Source: Actinocrispum wychmicini
GTDB taxonomy: Bacteria; Actinomycetota; Actinomycetes; Mycobacteriales; Pseudonocardiaceae
Direction of reading: 5' to 3'
Assembly: GCF_004345645.1 (NCBI RefSeq)
Contig: NZ_SLWS01000009.1
Coordinates: 62,001-126,000 of the forward strand
Length of the DNA: 64,000 nucleotides
Below the pieces are notes generated by a model that saw only the letters and a program-made list of their open reading frames with translations, did no database searches and was not told the origin of the DNA. Positions 31,655 through 40,203 of the stretch are shown here, one piece after another. Both the position numbers and the translations under genes were made by a program. How positions within the stretch are numbered: the first letter of the stretch is position 1; every line of letters starts with the position of its first letter.

Positions 31655-32599
31655 ATGCGGGTTCACCGGGTCGTCGTGCTGGTCCTGACCGCCGTGCAGC
31701 CGCTGGAACTCGGTCTGCCCAGCCAGCTGTTCGACCCTCGCACGGGCCTGCCGTACCAGGTCGACCTGTGCGCGTGGCGGCCAGGCCTGGTCGCCACCAC
31801 CGCCGGATTCGAGGTCAAGGTACGGCACGGCCTGGACGCGCTCGACACGGCCGACACGGTGGTCGTGCCAGGCTTCGCCCCGCACGACCGCGCCCTCCCC
31901 CGTGACGTCACCGACGCGCTGGCGCACGCGCACGATCGTGGTACCCGCATGCTGTCCATCTGCACCGGCGCGTTCGCTCTCGCCGCCGCCGGCGTGCTCG
32001 ACGGCCGCCGGGCGACCACCCACTGGCGGTACGCCGACGACCTGGCCGCCGCCTACCCCGCCGTCCAGGTCGACCGGGACGTGCTCTACGTCGACGAGAA
32101 GGACGTCCTCACCTCCGCCGGGATCGCCTCCGGCATCGACCTTTGTCTGCACGTGGTCCGCCGCGACCACGGCGTCGGGGCGGCGAACCAGCTCGCGCGG
32201 ATAGTCGTCGCCGCGCCCCACCGTGACGGCGGCCAAGCCCAGTACATCGAACGCCCCGTCCTGCCCGGCCGCGGCACCAGATTCGCCGACACCCTCACCT
32301 GGGCCCGCGGCAACCTGCACGAGCGGCTGACCGTCGGCCAGCTGGCCCGGCACGCCGGCATGTCCGAACGCACCCTGGCCCGCCGATTCACCGCCGAGCT
32401 CGGCACCACGCCGTTGCGCTGGCTGATCGCCGCCCGCATCGACCTGGCCTGTCAGATCCTGGAGAACACCGACTGCGGCGTGGAGGAACTCGCCCACTGT
32501 ACCGGTCTGGGCACCGCCGACAATCTGCGGACCCATTTCCGTCGCCTGGTCGGAACCACCCCGGCGACCTATCGACGCACTTTCGGCAACCCCGGCTGA
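31655..32599 (+). CDS. GlxA-type AraC-family transcriptional regulator
   Basis: 314 residues. An N-terminal DJ-1/PfpI-like domain (1-170) has LSICTGAFALAAAGVLDGR, the nucleophile-elbow region with a Cys, and TSAGIASGIDL. A C-terminal AraC double helix-turn-helix follows (LTVGQLARHAGMSERTLARR, then GTTPLRWLIAARIDLA and the FRRLVGTTPATYRR signature). Such regulators usually activate neighbouring catabolic or nitrogen genes. It diverges from the HD-protein/PLP-enzyme pair (74 bp between starts) and lies upstream of the Rieske gene on the same strand; either could be its target. Confidence 0.9.
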   Translation: MRVHRVVVLVLTAVQPLELGLPSQLFDPRTGLPYQVDLCAWRPGLVATTAGFEVKVRHGLDALDTADTVVVPGFAPHDRALPRDVTDALAHAHDRGTRMLSICTGAFALAAAGVLDGRRATTHWRYADDLAAAYPAVQVDRDVLYVDEKDVLTSAGIASGIDLCLHVVRRDHGVGAANQLARIVVAAPHRDGGQAQYIERPVLPGRGTRFADTLTWARGNLHERLTVGQLARHAGMSERTLARRFTAELGTTPLRWLIAARIDLACQILENTDCGVEELAHCTGLGTADNLRTHFRRLVGTTPATYRRTFGNPG

Positions 32600-32660
32600 T
32601 CAATTTCGAAATCGGCTGATTCAGTGGGTGCGACGAGTGTGGTATAGGCCCTTCGGGCTA

Positions 32661-32713
32661 ACAACTCGTCCTTTCGGCAGGAGTTGATTGGCTTTGACAG
32701 TGGTTGCTAGACT
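32661..32713 (+). promoter_or_regulatory. Hairpin followed by a promoter upstream of the Rieske gene
   Basis: CAACTC...GAGTTG flanks a short arm repeat (GTCCT / AGGA) and makes a stable stem-loop at about 32661-32686. It overlaps TTGATT (32684-32689), which with TAGACT (32708-32713) and an 18-bp spacer resembles a -35/-10 pair. A leader of about 120 nt to the TTG start at 32839 would follow. The hairpin may end the GlxA-type regulator transcript or serve as operator. Confidence 0.4.
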
Positions 32714-32838
32714 CCGGCGTCCCGACCGTCGAGCGCGACCACATTGGCCGCCCGACCATTTCCCACCAGTCGAGTACGGGAATGTTTTCGACTTTCTTGC
32801 TCACATCACGGGGAATACGTGTGCCCTGGAGGTGGATC

Positions 32839-33909
32839 TTGTCCGACCCCTACCGCCTGGCCGGCGACTTCGATCCGGCCGTGCCCATCGACGCCGCCGG
32901 CACACCACCCAAGCGCTGGTACGTCGACCCCGCCGCGCACGACCACGAGGTCAGCCGGGTCTTCACCCAGAACTGGCTGCCGGTGTGCCGCGCCGCGCAA
33001 GTGGCCGAACCGGGCGACTACGTCGCCGGCACCCTGGTCGGTAACCCTTACGTCGTCGTCCGCGGCACGGACGGGCAACTGCGTGCCTTCCACAACGTGT
33101 GCAGCCACCATGCGGCCGAGGTCGCCGTCGGCGCGGGGCGGTGCGAGCAACTGCGGTGCGGCTATCACGGGTGGACCTACCGGCTCGACGGCGTGCTGAG
33201 CCGGGTCCCCGGGGCGGGGCGGCTGGCCGGGTTCGACCCCGTTCGGCTCGGCCTGAAAGCGATCCCGGTGGCGAGCTGGGGGCCGTTGGTGTTCCTTCGG
33301 CTGGCCGGCCCGTCGGGCGCGCGCGACCTGTCCGACGACACCCACCCGTTGGGCGACTACCTGGAACCGTCCTACCTCGCGGGGCTTACCTGGGTAACTC
33401 GGCGGGAGTACGTGATCAGGTGCAACTGGAAGGTCTTCGTCGAGAACTCGCTCGACGGCGGCTACCACGTCCCGTACGTCCATCCACGCCTGTCCGACGG
33501 GCTGGCCATCGCGGAGTACACCACGCACGTGCTGCCCCGGACGGCGGTGCAGATCTGCGCGACCAACGGCGACGACGTCCGACTGGGCAAAGAGGTCGCG
33601 TACGGCTGGCTGTACCCGAACCTGTTCGTCAACCGGTACGGCGCGATGGTCGACACCAACATCGTGCTGCCGCTGACGCACGACACGTGTGTGGTCGTCT
33701 TCGACTGGTTCCACGATCCACTGGTCGCCGGCGCCGACATCGACGCCGCCATCGCCGAGAGCGACGACGTGCAGCAACAGGACGTCCGGGTGTGTGAGTC
33801 CGTGCAGCGCGGGATGGGGTCCATCGGATACGACCGGGGCCGGTACTCCCCCGTGTTCGAGACGGCGGTGCACGCCTTCCACAAGGTGCTGTGGGAGGAG
33901 CTCAGATGA
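32839..33909 (+). CDS. Rieske non-heme iron oxygenase alpha subunit (choline-monooxygenase-like)
   Basis: 356 residues. The Rieske 2Fe-2S centre is CSHH...CGYHGW (C-x-H about 17 residues before C-x2-H) near residues 84-108. The catalytic domain has NWKVFVENSLDGGYHVPYVHP, whose Asp and two His ligate the mononuclear iron and whose preceding Asn/Glu bridge electrons between subunits. The layout is that of ring-hydroxylating/choline-monooxygenase oxygenases acting on small quaternary amines or carboxylates. No reductase is nearby. TTG at 32839 has GGAGGTG six bases upstream; GTG at 32821 is weaker. The ATGA overlap with the EamA gene couples them. Confidence 0.88.
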   Translation: MSDPYRLAGDFDPAVPIDAAGTPPKRWYVDPAAHDHEVSRVFTQNWLPVCRAAQVAEPGDYVAGTLVGNPYVVVRGTDGQLRAFHNVCSHHAAEVAVGAGRCEQLRCGYHGWTYRLDGVLSRVPGAGRLAGFDPVRLGLKAIPVASWGPLVFLRLAGPSGARDLSDDTHPLGDYLEPSYLAGLTWVTRREYVIRCNWKVFVENSLDGGYHVPYVHPRLSDGLAIAEYTTHVLPRTAVQICATNGDDVRLGKEVAYGWLYPNLFVNRYGAMVDTNIVLPLTHDTCVVVFDWFHDPLVAGADIDAAIAESDDVQQQDVRVCESVQRGMGSIGYDRGRYSPVFETAVHAFHKVLWEELR

Positions 33910-34823
33910 TCCGACCAATGTGGCACATCAGCCTCGGCTACTGTGCCCTGGTCTGGGGCGCGACGTTCTACATCGTCAAGGCGGCCATCGCCGACGTCGA
34001 CCCGGTCACGATGGTGGCCTACCGGTTCCTACTGGCCGCGCTTCTGTTACTGCCCGTAGTGTTGTTGCCGCGTATCAGGTCGTCGCTGTGGGACGCGCGC
34101 GCATTTCGCAGCGGCGCCATTCTGGGCGCATTCCTGGGGACGTCATATCTCACCCAGACATTAGGTCTGAAATACACGTCCGCGGCGAACTCCGGATTCA
34201 TCACCGGGTTGTTCGTCATTTTCGTGCCGCTGTTTCTGATGATCTTCCTGCGCCGACCGCTGGCCGCGGCGCAGTGGGCCGCGTGTGGCGTGGCGGTGGC
34301 CGGGCTGTGGCTGCTGACCAGCGGCGGCGTCGGCGTCAACATCGGCGACGCCCTCACAGTGCTCACCGCGATGGCGTACGCGGCCCAGGTCCTCGCCGCC
34401 GACCGCTTCGCCCGCACCGACGGCGCCTCTCCCCTGGTCCTCGCGTTCCACCAGTTCTGGATCATCGGCGTGGGGTCACTCGCGCTGAGCCTGCTGCTGG
34501 GGCGGCCACTGGACGTCGGCACCAACCAGGCGCTGTGGGCGATCCTGCTGCTGACCCTGCTGCCCACGCTGTCCGCGTTCGTCATCCAGATCTTCGCGCA
34601 GCGGCACGTGTCGGCCATGACCACGACCATGATCTTCATGCTGGAACCCGTCTTCGCCGCGCTGTTCGCGTGGACCGCCGGGGGTGAACGGTTCTCGGCG
34701 TTGCCGGCGGCCGGCGGCGCCCTGATCGTTGCGGCCATGGTGTGGACGGAACGGGCGAGACCGAAAGCGAATCCACCGTCCGAAGTGGACATCGCGGCCG
34801 AGGCTCTCGCCGAGGAGCGGTGA
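33906..34823 (+). CDS. EamA/DMT-family membrane transporter
   Basis: 305 residues in ten hydrophobic helices, two EamA repeats (about 5-140 and 150-285). Conserved family blocks include WGATFYIVKAAI in the first helix, YTSAANSGFITGLFVIFVP and TTTMIFMLEPVFAALFAW. DMT transporters export amino acids or small metabolites. ATG at 33906 overlaps the Rieske stop and has GGAGG seven bases upstream. The natural reading is a transporter for the substrate or product of the Rieske enzyme. Confidence 0.88.
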   Translation: MIRPMWHISLGYCALVWGATFYIVKAAIADVDPVTMVAYRFLLAALLLLPVVLLPRIRSSLWDARAFRSGAILGAFLGTSYLTQTLGLKYTSAANSGFITGLFVIFVPLFLMIFLRRPLAAAQWAACGVAVAGLWLLTSGGVGVNIGDALTVLTAMAYAAQVLAADRFARTDGASPLVLAFHQFWIIGVGSLALSLLLGRPLDVGTNQALWAILLLTLLPTLSAFVIQIFAQRHVSAMTTTMIFMLEPVFAALFAWTAGGERFSALPAAGGALIVAAMVWTERARPKANPPSEVDIAAEALAEER

Positions 34824-34828
34824 ACGGC

Positions 34829-35128
34829 CTACTCAGTCGCGGGGTCCATAATGGTCAGTTCGGTCATGTACTGGTCTCGTTTGGACAGCAGCGGATAGCC
34901 CGGCCTGGGCAGTTCGAAGCCGTACAGCAGATCCCGCAACAGATCGCGCTCGCCGCCGGTCACCGGGACCTGTTTGGCGCGCAGATAACCGAGGATCGCG
35001 TAGGCGAGTTCCTCCCACTCGCCGGCGAACACGAACCTGCGGTACTGCTCGACCTCGTCGGCCGGCAGGTGCGTGGCGAAGCTGTCCGCCAGCGCTTCCG
35101 CCGTCCTGCGCATGTCGCTCGTCATCAT
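34829..35128 (-). CDS. Probable immunity protein of the EndoU toxin
   Basis: 99 residues, acidic and helical (TAEALADSFATHL, EWEELAYAILGYLRAKQ), with no domain that I recognise and no signal peptide. It lies 33 bp downstream of the EndoU-type toxin gene on the same strand, the normal place for a cognate immunity gene, and is the last gene of that trio. A GGAGGCG site precedes ATG 35128 (ATGATG), after a 27-bp hairpin that includes the toxin stop codon. Assignment rests on size, charge and position. Confidence 0.55.
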   Translation of the reverse strand: MMTSDMRRTAEALADSFATHLPADEVEQYRRFVFAGEWEELAYAILGYLRAKQVPVTGGERDLLRDLLYGFELPRPGYPLLSKRDQYMTELTIMDPATE

Positions 35129-35137
35129 CGCCTCCGT

Positions 35138-35164
35138 TAGTGCTGTGACCGGGTCACAGCACTA
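35138..35164 (-). terminator. Perfect 27-bp inverted repeat between toxin and immunity genes
   Basis: TAGTGCTGTGACC and GGTCACAGCACTA form a 13-bp stem around a single G. The outer end contains the toxin gene's TAG stop, and the Shine-Dalgarno sequence of the immunity gene follows within 10 nt on the other side. No T-run is seen. It could act as an attenuator or as an RNA-processing site that sets the toxin/immunity ratio. Confidence 0.7.
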
Positions 35165-36367
35165 GTTCCCGTCCGGTCCGGCAGAGTAGTCCGCGCCGTT
35201 CTGCACCGCCGTGTTGTCGTACTCGGCGTCCGCCTGCTGCTCCCGCTCGTGGGCCTCGGCCTCGCGTTCCTGGGCCTCCGCCTGTTCGCGGTCGGCTTCC
35301 TCCTGCTCCGCGTCGGCGACCTGTTCGGCCTCCTGATCGCCGGCCTGCTCGGCCTGTTGTCGTTCCTGTTCCGCCTGTTGCTCGCGCTCGTCGGCTTCGC
35401 GGCCCTGTTCCTCGGCCTGCCGGCGCTCGTCCTCGGCGGCCTGCTTCTCCTCCTCGGCGTGCCGCTCCTGCTCCGCGGCCTCCTGGTCGCGGCGCTCCTG
35501 TTCGGTGCTGGGCGGTATCCGGTTGCCGTCCTCGTCGTTGTGCTGAACCCCCTGGCCGCCCACCGGATACGAGGTCTTGATGTTGCCGTCCTGGTCGGTG
35601 ACGACTTCCATCCGCACCCCGTCGCGCTCGCCCCGGCACACGTAGTACACGTTGCCGTCCGGGTCGGTGCGTTCCTCCACGCTGGTGGGGTTCCGCGCCA
35701 CGTCCAGGGTGTTCTCGATGGTCCGCCGGTCGTCCCAGTTGGCCGGGAACACCGACTTGTCCGGCACCTTGGACTCGTTGCCGTGGGTGCGCAGGATGTG
35801 GTCGGCGTAGCCGCGGTCCACCTCGACCTGCGACGGGTGGTCGCTCTCCACGTTGTCCCACGCGCCGGTGGTCGGCAGCGGCAGGTCGACCAGGTGGTCG
35901 ATGGGGTCCGGTCCGGCCTTCGTCGGCCCGCGCTCGATGGGCGCGTCCTGAACCGCGAGCGTGGTGTCGTCGCCGGACTGCCGGACCTGGTCGCGGGCGC
36001 GGTCGAGCAGATCGGTGGCCTGCGCCTGTAGTTGGGGTGAACCGTTCGCCTGCTGCCACATGCCGGCCGCCTCGGCGGCCTGGCCCTGGCCCCACTCGAC
36101 GACGTCGGCATGCCGGGCCAGTGCCACGCCGGACGAGCGCAGCGCGTCACCGGCGCCGGTCCAGCGCGGAAGTTCGTTCTGCCGCGCGGTGGTGGCGGCC
36201 TGCGCGGCCGGCCCGTCCCACGGACCGGTGTCCAGGCTCGCCAACCCCTGCCCGGTGCTCTCCACGGCGTCGCCCATCCGCTGCCAGTGCGCCGCCGCGG
36301 CCCGTAACGCGTCCGGGTTGCCGGGGATCAGCTCCCGGGGGTCGAGTGTGTCGACGAGATCAGCCAT
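35162..36367 (-). CDS. Probable type VII-secreted EndoU-like RNase toxin with Glu/Gln-rich C-terminal tail
   Basis: 401 residues. Residues 1-150 are helical and WXG-like (HWQRMGDAVESTG, DTGPWDGPAAQAA). A toxin-like domain spans about 185-280: HILRTHGNESK, KSVFPANWDDRRTIENTL, a variable loop, YYVCRGERDGVRMEVVTDQ and the final IKTSYPVGG. This order (His/Lys, then FPxNW, then TSYP) matches the bacterial EndoU RNases of contact-dependent toxins. Residues about 290-385 are almost pure E/Q/A/R, a predicted charged coiled coil after the toxin domain, unusual because toxin domains normally end the protein. It overlaps its WXG-like partner gene by 8 bp and is followed by the putative immunity gene. 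Confidence 0.7.
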   Translation of the reverse strand: MADLVDTLDPRELIPGNPDALRAAAAHWQRMGDAVESTGQGLASLDTGPWDGPAAQAATTARQNELPRWTGAGDALRSSGVALARHADVVEWGQGQAAEAAGMWQQANGSPQLQAQATDLLDRARDQVRQSGDDTTLAVQDAPIERGPTKAGPDPIDHLVDLPLPTTGAWDNVESDHPSQVEVDRGYADHILRTHGNESKVPDKSVFPANWDDRRTIENTLDVARNPTSVEERTDPDGNVYYVCRGERDGVRMEVVTDQDGNIKTSYPVGGQGVQHNDEDGNRIPPSTEQERRDQEAAEQERHAEEEKQAAEDERRQAEEQGREADEREQQAEQERQQAEQAGDQEAEQVADAEQEEADREQAEAQEREAEAHEREQQADAEYDNTAVQNGADYSAGPDGN

Positions 36368-36668
36368 GCTGATCGCCTCGCATGATCGCCGCGAACCGCT
36401 CGGCGCCGGCCTGTTCCGTTTCCCCGTAGCGCACGGCGGATTCGATGAAGTTCCGGCCCGTTTGCTCGCCCCTGGCCACGAAGTCCGCCATGCTGTCCCG
36501 GCAGCGCGCGGTGAACCCGGCGATCGCCTGCGCGAGCCCGGTATGCCCGACGTCCGTGGCCGCAACCGACACCGCATCCGGGTCATGCGCCCGCAACGCG
36601 TCGGACAACTCATGCGCCTGCTGTCCCGCCGCATGCAATGCCGCCAGATCCACCGTGAATCCGTACAT
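36360..36668 (-). CDS. ESX/WXG-like small helical protein (probable type VII secretion partner)
   Basis: 102 residues, predicted two-helix build: MYGFTVDLAALHAAGQQAHE to LSDALRAH, a loop, then QAIAGFTARCRDSMADFVA. The WxG motif itself is missing but the loop keeps VGHTGLA. Such proteins (type VII secretion target / DUF2580-like) are co-secreted with LXG or WXG toxins. The ATG at 36668 is preceded by GGGGAG with a 7-nt spacer. Its end overlaps the toxin gene by 8 bp. Confidence 0.65.
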   Translation of the reverse strand: MYGFTVDLAALHAAGQQAHELSDALRAHDPDAVSVAATDVGHTGLAQAIAGFTARCRDSMADFVARGEQTGRNFIESAVRYGETEQAGAERFAAIMRGDQHG

Positions 36669-36750
36669 ACGCACGCTCCCCAGGTTGAAAACCTGCTCTT
36701 CTGACGCGCACCTGGCCCGATCCGCTCCCCGCCAGCGAGCGTGACCGGCG

Positions 36751-37776
36751 TCACATCGCAGCGGAGACGGAGCTGGCGGCGTGGGTGTGGAACTCCTGGC
36801 GTACACGGAGGATCCCGGCGCCGGCCCGGCTTGGATGCACCCGGTTGGTCAGCAGTACGTAGTAGCGAGCCCGGTCGGGTTCGATCCACAGGCTCGTGCC
36901 CGTGAAGCCGGTGTGGCCGTAGGAGACCGGGGACAGGCTTTCGCCGACCGGCGATCCAGGGCGGTCCAGACCTTGCCACGCCAGTGTTCGGCGCAGGTCG
37001 AGTCCGTCGGTGTGGCAGGTGATCATGTCCGCGAAGGTCTTCGGTTTCAACAGTTCCGCGCCGCCGCCCACGAGGACCCGGCCGAGGGCTTCGAGATCGG
37101 CGAGCGTGCCGAACAGGCCCGCGTGCCCGCAGATTCCGCCGAGCACCGCAGCGTTCTCGTCGTGCACCTGGCCGCGTACGACCCGGCCCCGCCACGGGCA
37201 GTCCTCGGTCGCGACCGCTCGGTCCGGGTCCACCGGACCGTAGACCGTGCTTGACATTCCGGCGGGACGGGTGACCAGGTCGGTGACGACGCCGTCCAGT
37301 GACGCGGCTCCGGCGGCTTCGGCGATCAGGCCGAGCGCGATGAACCCTTGCGACGAGTACTCCACCCGCGTTCCCGGCGCCGCGCGCAACGGGCCGGTGC
37401 GGATCGCGTCGAGCAACCCGGCCCGGTTCGGGTGACGGCGGAACAGCGGGGTCCCACCGGGCAGGCCGGACGTGTGGGTCAGCAGCTGCCGGACGGTGAT
37501 GTCGGCCTTGTCGCCGCCCGCGTACTCCGGGAGGAGCCGTGCGATCGGGTCGTCGAGATCGAGCAGGCCGCGTTCCGACAATGCCAGCACCGCGAGCCCG
37601 ACGATCGGTTTCGTCACCGACGCGAGGTCGAACAACGCGTCCTCGGCCAGCGGCGGGCCGTCCCAGGAGCGGGTACCGAGCAGTCCCCGCGCGATCGGTC
37701 CCGCCTCGGTGCCGACGGACCACGCCGCGGCGGAGTAGACCCGGTCCGCCCGGCCTCGCTCCAGCTCAGTCCACAT
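36751..37776 (-). CDS. Serine hydrolase of the class C beta-lactamase/esterase family
   Basis: 341 residues. The catalytic SxxK is in DLASVTKPIVG (about 52-62), the Tyr motif is VEYSSQGF, and the third box HTG is in YGHTGFTGTSLW. There is no signal peptide, so it acts inside the cell, as EstB-like esterases or D-aminopeptidase/transpeptidase-like hydrolases do. ATG at 37776 overlaps the IclR gene's 3' end by 11 bp, so both are one transcript, diverging from the ABC transporter operon. In that context it may open an amide, ester or lactam of the imported compound. Confidence 0.8.
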   Translation of the reverse strand: MWTELERGRADRVYSAAAWSVGTEAGPIARGLLGTRSWDGPPLAEDALFDLASVTKPIVGLAVLALSERGLLDLDDPIARLLPEYAGGDKADITVRQLLTHTSGLPGGTPLFRRHPNRAGLLDAIRTGPLRAAPGTRVEYSSQGFIALGLIAEAAGAASLDGVVTDLVTRPAGMSSTVYGPVDPDRAVATEDCPWRGRVVRGQVHDENAAVLGGICGHAGLFGTLADLEALGRVLVGGGAELLKPKTFADMITCHTDGLDLRRTLAWQGLDRPGSPVGESLSPVSYGHTGFTGTSLWIEPDRARYYVLLTNRVHPSRAGAGILRVRQEFHTHAASSVSAAM

Positions 37777-38590
37777 CGGACACCAAGAGCATCGCCGGAC
37801 CGCTGCTCAGCGCGCCGGACACCCGCGCCGCCGCCTCGGCCACCAGTGGTCCGAGCACGGCCACACTGTCCAGAGTCAGCGTGAACGTCAAGCCGGACAC
37901 CGAGATCGCGCCAGCCACCTGGCCGAGCCGGTCCACCACCGGGGCGGCCACACACCGGACGTGCGGCTCGTTCTGCTCGTCGTCGACGACGTACCCCACC
38001 TTGTCCATTTTGGACAGTTCACGGCGGATCCTGGCCGGATCAGTGAGAGTCCGCTGAGTCCGCGCGGGGAGCGGCCCGGCGAGGACCACGTCGATCTCGG
38101 CCTCCGACAGCCGGGACAGGATCGCCCGGCCGACCGCCGTGCAGTAGAGCGGCACCTCGCCGCCCACGCGCGAGTTCATCCGGTACGACTGCTCAGGCTC
38201 GACCTTCTCGACGTAGACGGCCTGGTCTCCGTGCCGCACCGCGTAGTGCACCGTGTGCCCGGTCCGGCGGCGCAGCTCGCGCAGCACCGGCCGGGTGAAC
38301 TGGGTGGCCTCACTGCTGGCGAGCACCGCGGCGGACAGGCCCAGCAGCCGCGGCCCCACGTGGTACTGGCCGCCGGTGCCGACCGCGAATCCGGCCGCCG
38401 CCATCGTCTGCAGCATCCGGTGGGCCGTGGGTTTCGGCAGGTCACACCGCTTGGCGAGGTCGGCGAGCCGATGCGGGCCACCCGGCAGCGCGAGGGCGGC
38501 GAGCAGCTCCAGCGCCTTGCCGACGGCGCCCCGCGCGTCGCTGCTGTGCCCTTGTTTCGACCCGGCCGGGTCGTTGACAGCCCGTTCCAT
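37766..38590 (-). CDS. IclR-family transcriptional regulator
   Basis: About 274 residues. The winged HTH is HRLADLAKRCDLPKPTAHRM with LQTMAAAGF, and the effector domain includes YCTAVGRAILSRLSE and AISVSGLTFTL, both typical of IclR. ATG at 38590 or at 38620 may be the start. The gene is divergent from the dipeptide-type ABC operon, with an inverted repeat between them, so it probably represses or activates the locus in response to a catabolic intermediate. Confidence 0.9.
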   Translation of the reverse strand: MERAVNDPAGSKQGHSSDARGAVGKALELLAALALPGGPHRLADLAKRCDLPKPTAHRMLQTMAAAGFAVGTGGQYHVGPRLLGLSAAVLASSEATQFTRPVLRELRRRTGHTVHYAVRHGDQAVYVEKVEPEQSYRMNSRVGGEVPLYCTAVGRAILSRLSEAEIDVVLAGPLPARTQRTLTDPARIRRELSKMDKVGYVVDDEQNEPHVRCVAAPVVDRLGQVAGAISVSGLTFTLTLDSVAVLGPLVAEAAARVSGALSSGPAMLLVSDVD

Positions 38591-38614
38591 GGCGCCTAGC
38601 TTAGCCTCACTCCA

Positions 38615-38640
38615 TTCCATATGACGGAACGCTCTGTCAT
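38615..38640. promoter_or_regulatory. Candidate IclR operator between divergent iclR-type and ABC genes
   Basis: TTCC-ATATGAC-GGAA (38615-38629) is a short dyad, and ATGACGG / CTGTCAT (38621-38640) forms a second, overlapping imperfect inverted repeat. They lie in the narrow region between the two divergent starts, where an IclR regulator is expected to bind. Confidence 0.35.
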
Positions 38641-38670
38641 TGGATGAAACGCGGAGGGAGGCCGACGTCC

Positions 38671-40203
38671 GTGACCCACATGCCCCGGCGCGACGTGCTG
38701 CGGCTGGCCGGGCTCGCCCTACCCGCCCTGACCGCGGCGCTGGCCGGCTGCGCTGGAGCGTCGGCGGACGGCACCGGCAGCGTGCTGCGGGTTGCTCAGT
38801 CCACCGATCCGAAGACGTTGGATCCGCAGAAGCAGGGCGACATCACGTCGATGAACGTCCTGATCAACGTGTTCGACACGCTCACCACCCGCGGCCCGGA
38901 CAACCAGCTCGCGCCCGGCCTGGCGACGTCCTGGGCCACGCCGGACCCGCTGACGTGGCGCTTCCACCTGCGGCCCGGAGTCCGCTTCCACAACGGCGAA
39001 CCGTGCGACGCGCGGGCCGTCGCCTTCAGCGTCAACCGGCTGCTCAACCCGGCGACCAAGTCGCCGATCGTGGAGCTGCGGTACGTCACGAACGCCACCG
39101 TGGTCGACGAGCTGACCGTCGACCTGCACACCAGCCAGCCCGATCCGATCATCCCCGCGAAGGTGTCGCTGTTCGGCGGCGTCGTCGTGCCGCCGGGCTA
39201 CCTGACGCAGGTCGGCGACGCCGAGTTCGCCCGCAGGCCGGTCGGCACCGGGCCGTTCACGTTCGTCGACTTCCAGCGCGACCACCGGCTGCGCCTGCGG
39301 GCCAACCCCGGCTACTGGCGCGGCGCCCCGGCCTACCAGGAACTGGTGTTCCTGCCGATGGCCGACCCGTCGTCGGCGCTGGCGTCCCTGCAGAGCGACG
39401 AGGTGGACATCGTCGCGAACCTGACACCGGACGCGGCACTGCAGATCAAGGGCTACCGCGGCGTCGCCATCCGCAACTACCCCGGCATCCGCACGTCGTA
39501 CCTGTCGTTGGACACCACCGACGGGCCGCTCCGGGACGTCCGCGTCCGCCAGGCGCTCAACCACGCGGTGGACGTGCCGCTGCTGATCAAGGCGGTGCTC
39601 GACGGCAAGGCCCGCGAGCTGGCGACCATGATCCCGCGCGAGTCGTTCGGGTTCGACCCGGCCATCACGCCGTACACCCGCGATGTCGGGCTCGCCAAGC
39701 GGCTGCTCGCCGAGGCCGGCCACCCGGACGGGTTCGACACCACCCTCACCGCGCAGAGCGGCGACGCCAACCTGGCCGAGGCGATCTCCGGGCTGCTGGC
39801 CAAGGCGGGGGTGCGGGCCAAGGTGAACCTGCTCGACGCCGGCACGTTCACCAGCCGGCTCACCTCGACCAACCGGCAGGCGCTCGGGCCCATTTATCTC
39901 GCCGCGAGCACCGGCTGGACGTTGGACGGGCAGAGCCTCGTGCAGTCGAACGTCCGGCATGACCGGCGGCAGAGCCGGTGGACGAGTCCCGAGGCCGACC
40001 AGCTCATCGACGCCGAGGAGCTGACCATCCCGCCCGACGGACGACAACGCGCGTTCACCCGGCTCCAGCAGCTGCTCAAACAGGAAGCGCCGTTCGTGTT
40101 CCTCTACCAGATCGACAACATCTACGCCGTCAACACCCGGGCCCAGTGGCGGCCCGGCGTGGTCGGCACGCTGGCGATGGCCTCGGCGACGGTGCCGACA
40201 TGA
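38671..40203 (+). CDS. Peptide/nickel-type ABC transporter substrate-binding lipoprotein (SBP family 5)
   Basis: 510 residues. MTHMPRRDVLRLAGLALPAL then LAGCAG is a twin-arginine-like leader (RRDVLRLAG) followed by a lipobox LAGC, so the mature protein is a lipid-anchored binding protein. The body has the family 5 blocks WRFHLRPGVRFHNGEP, GTGPFTFVDF and RVRQALNHAVD. It would capture peptides or other amides outside the membrane. GTG at 38671 has GGAGGGAGG upstream; the ATG at 38644 is before that site. First gene of a five-gene ABC operon with ATGA junctions. Confidence 0.92.
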   Translation: MTHMPRRDVLRLAGLALPALTAALAGCAGASADGTGSVLRVAQSTDPKTLDPQKQGDITSMNVLINVFDTLTTRGPDNQLAPGLATSWATPDPLTWRFHLRPGVRFHNGEPCDARAVAFSVNRLLNPATKSPIVELRYVTNATVVDELTVDLHTSQPDPIIPAKVSLFGGVVVPPGYLTQVGDAEFARRPVGTGPFTFVDFQRDHRLRLRANPGYWRGAPAYQELVFLPMADPSSALASLQSDEVDIVANLTPDAALQIKGYRGVAIRNYPGIRTSYLSLDTTDGPLRDVRVRQALNHAVDVPLLIKAVLDGKARELATMIPRESFGFDPAITPYTRDVGLAKRLLAEAGHPDGFDTTLTAQSGDANLAEAISGLLAKAGVRAKVNLLDAGTFTSRLTSTNRQALGPIYLAASTGWTLDGQSLVQSNVRHDRRQSRWTSPEADQLIDAEELTIPPDGRQRAFTRLQQLLKQEAPFVFLYQIDNIYAVNTRAQWRPGVVGTLAMASATVPT

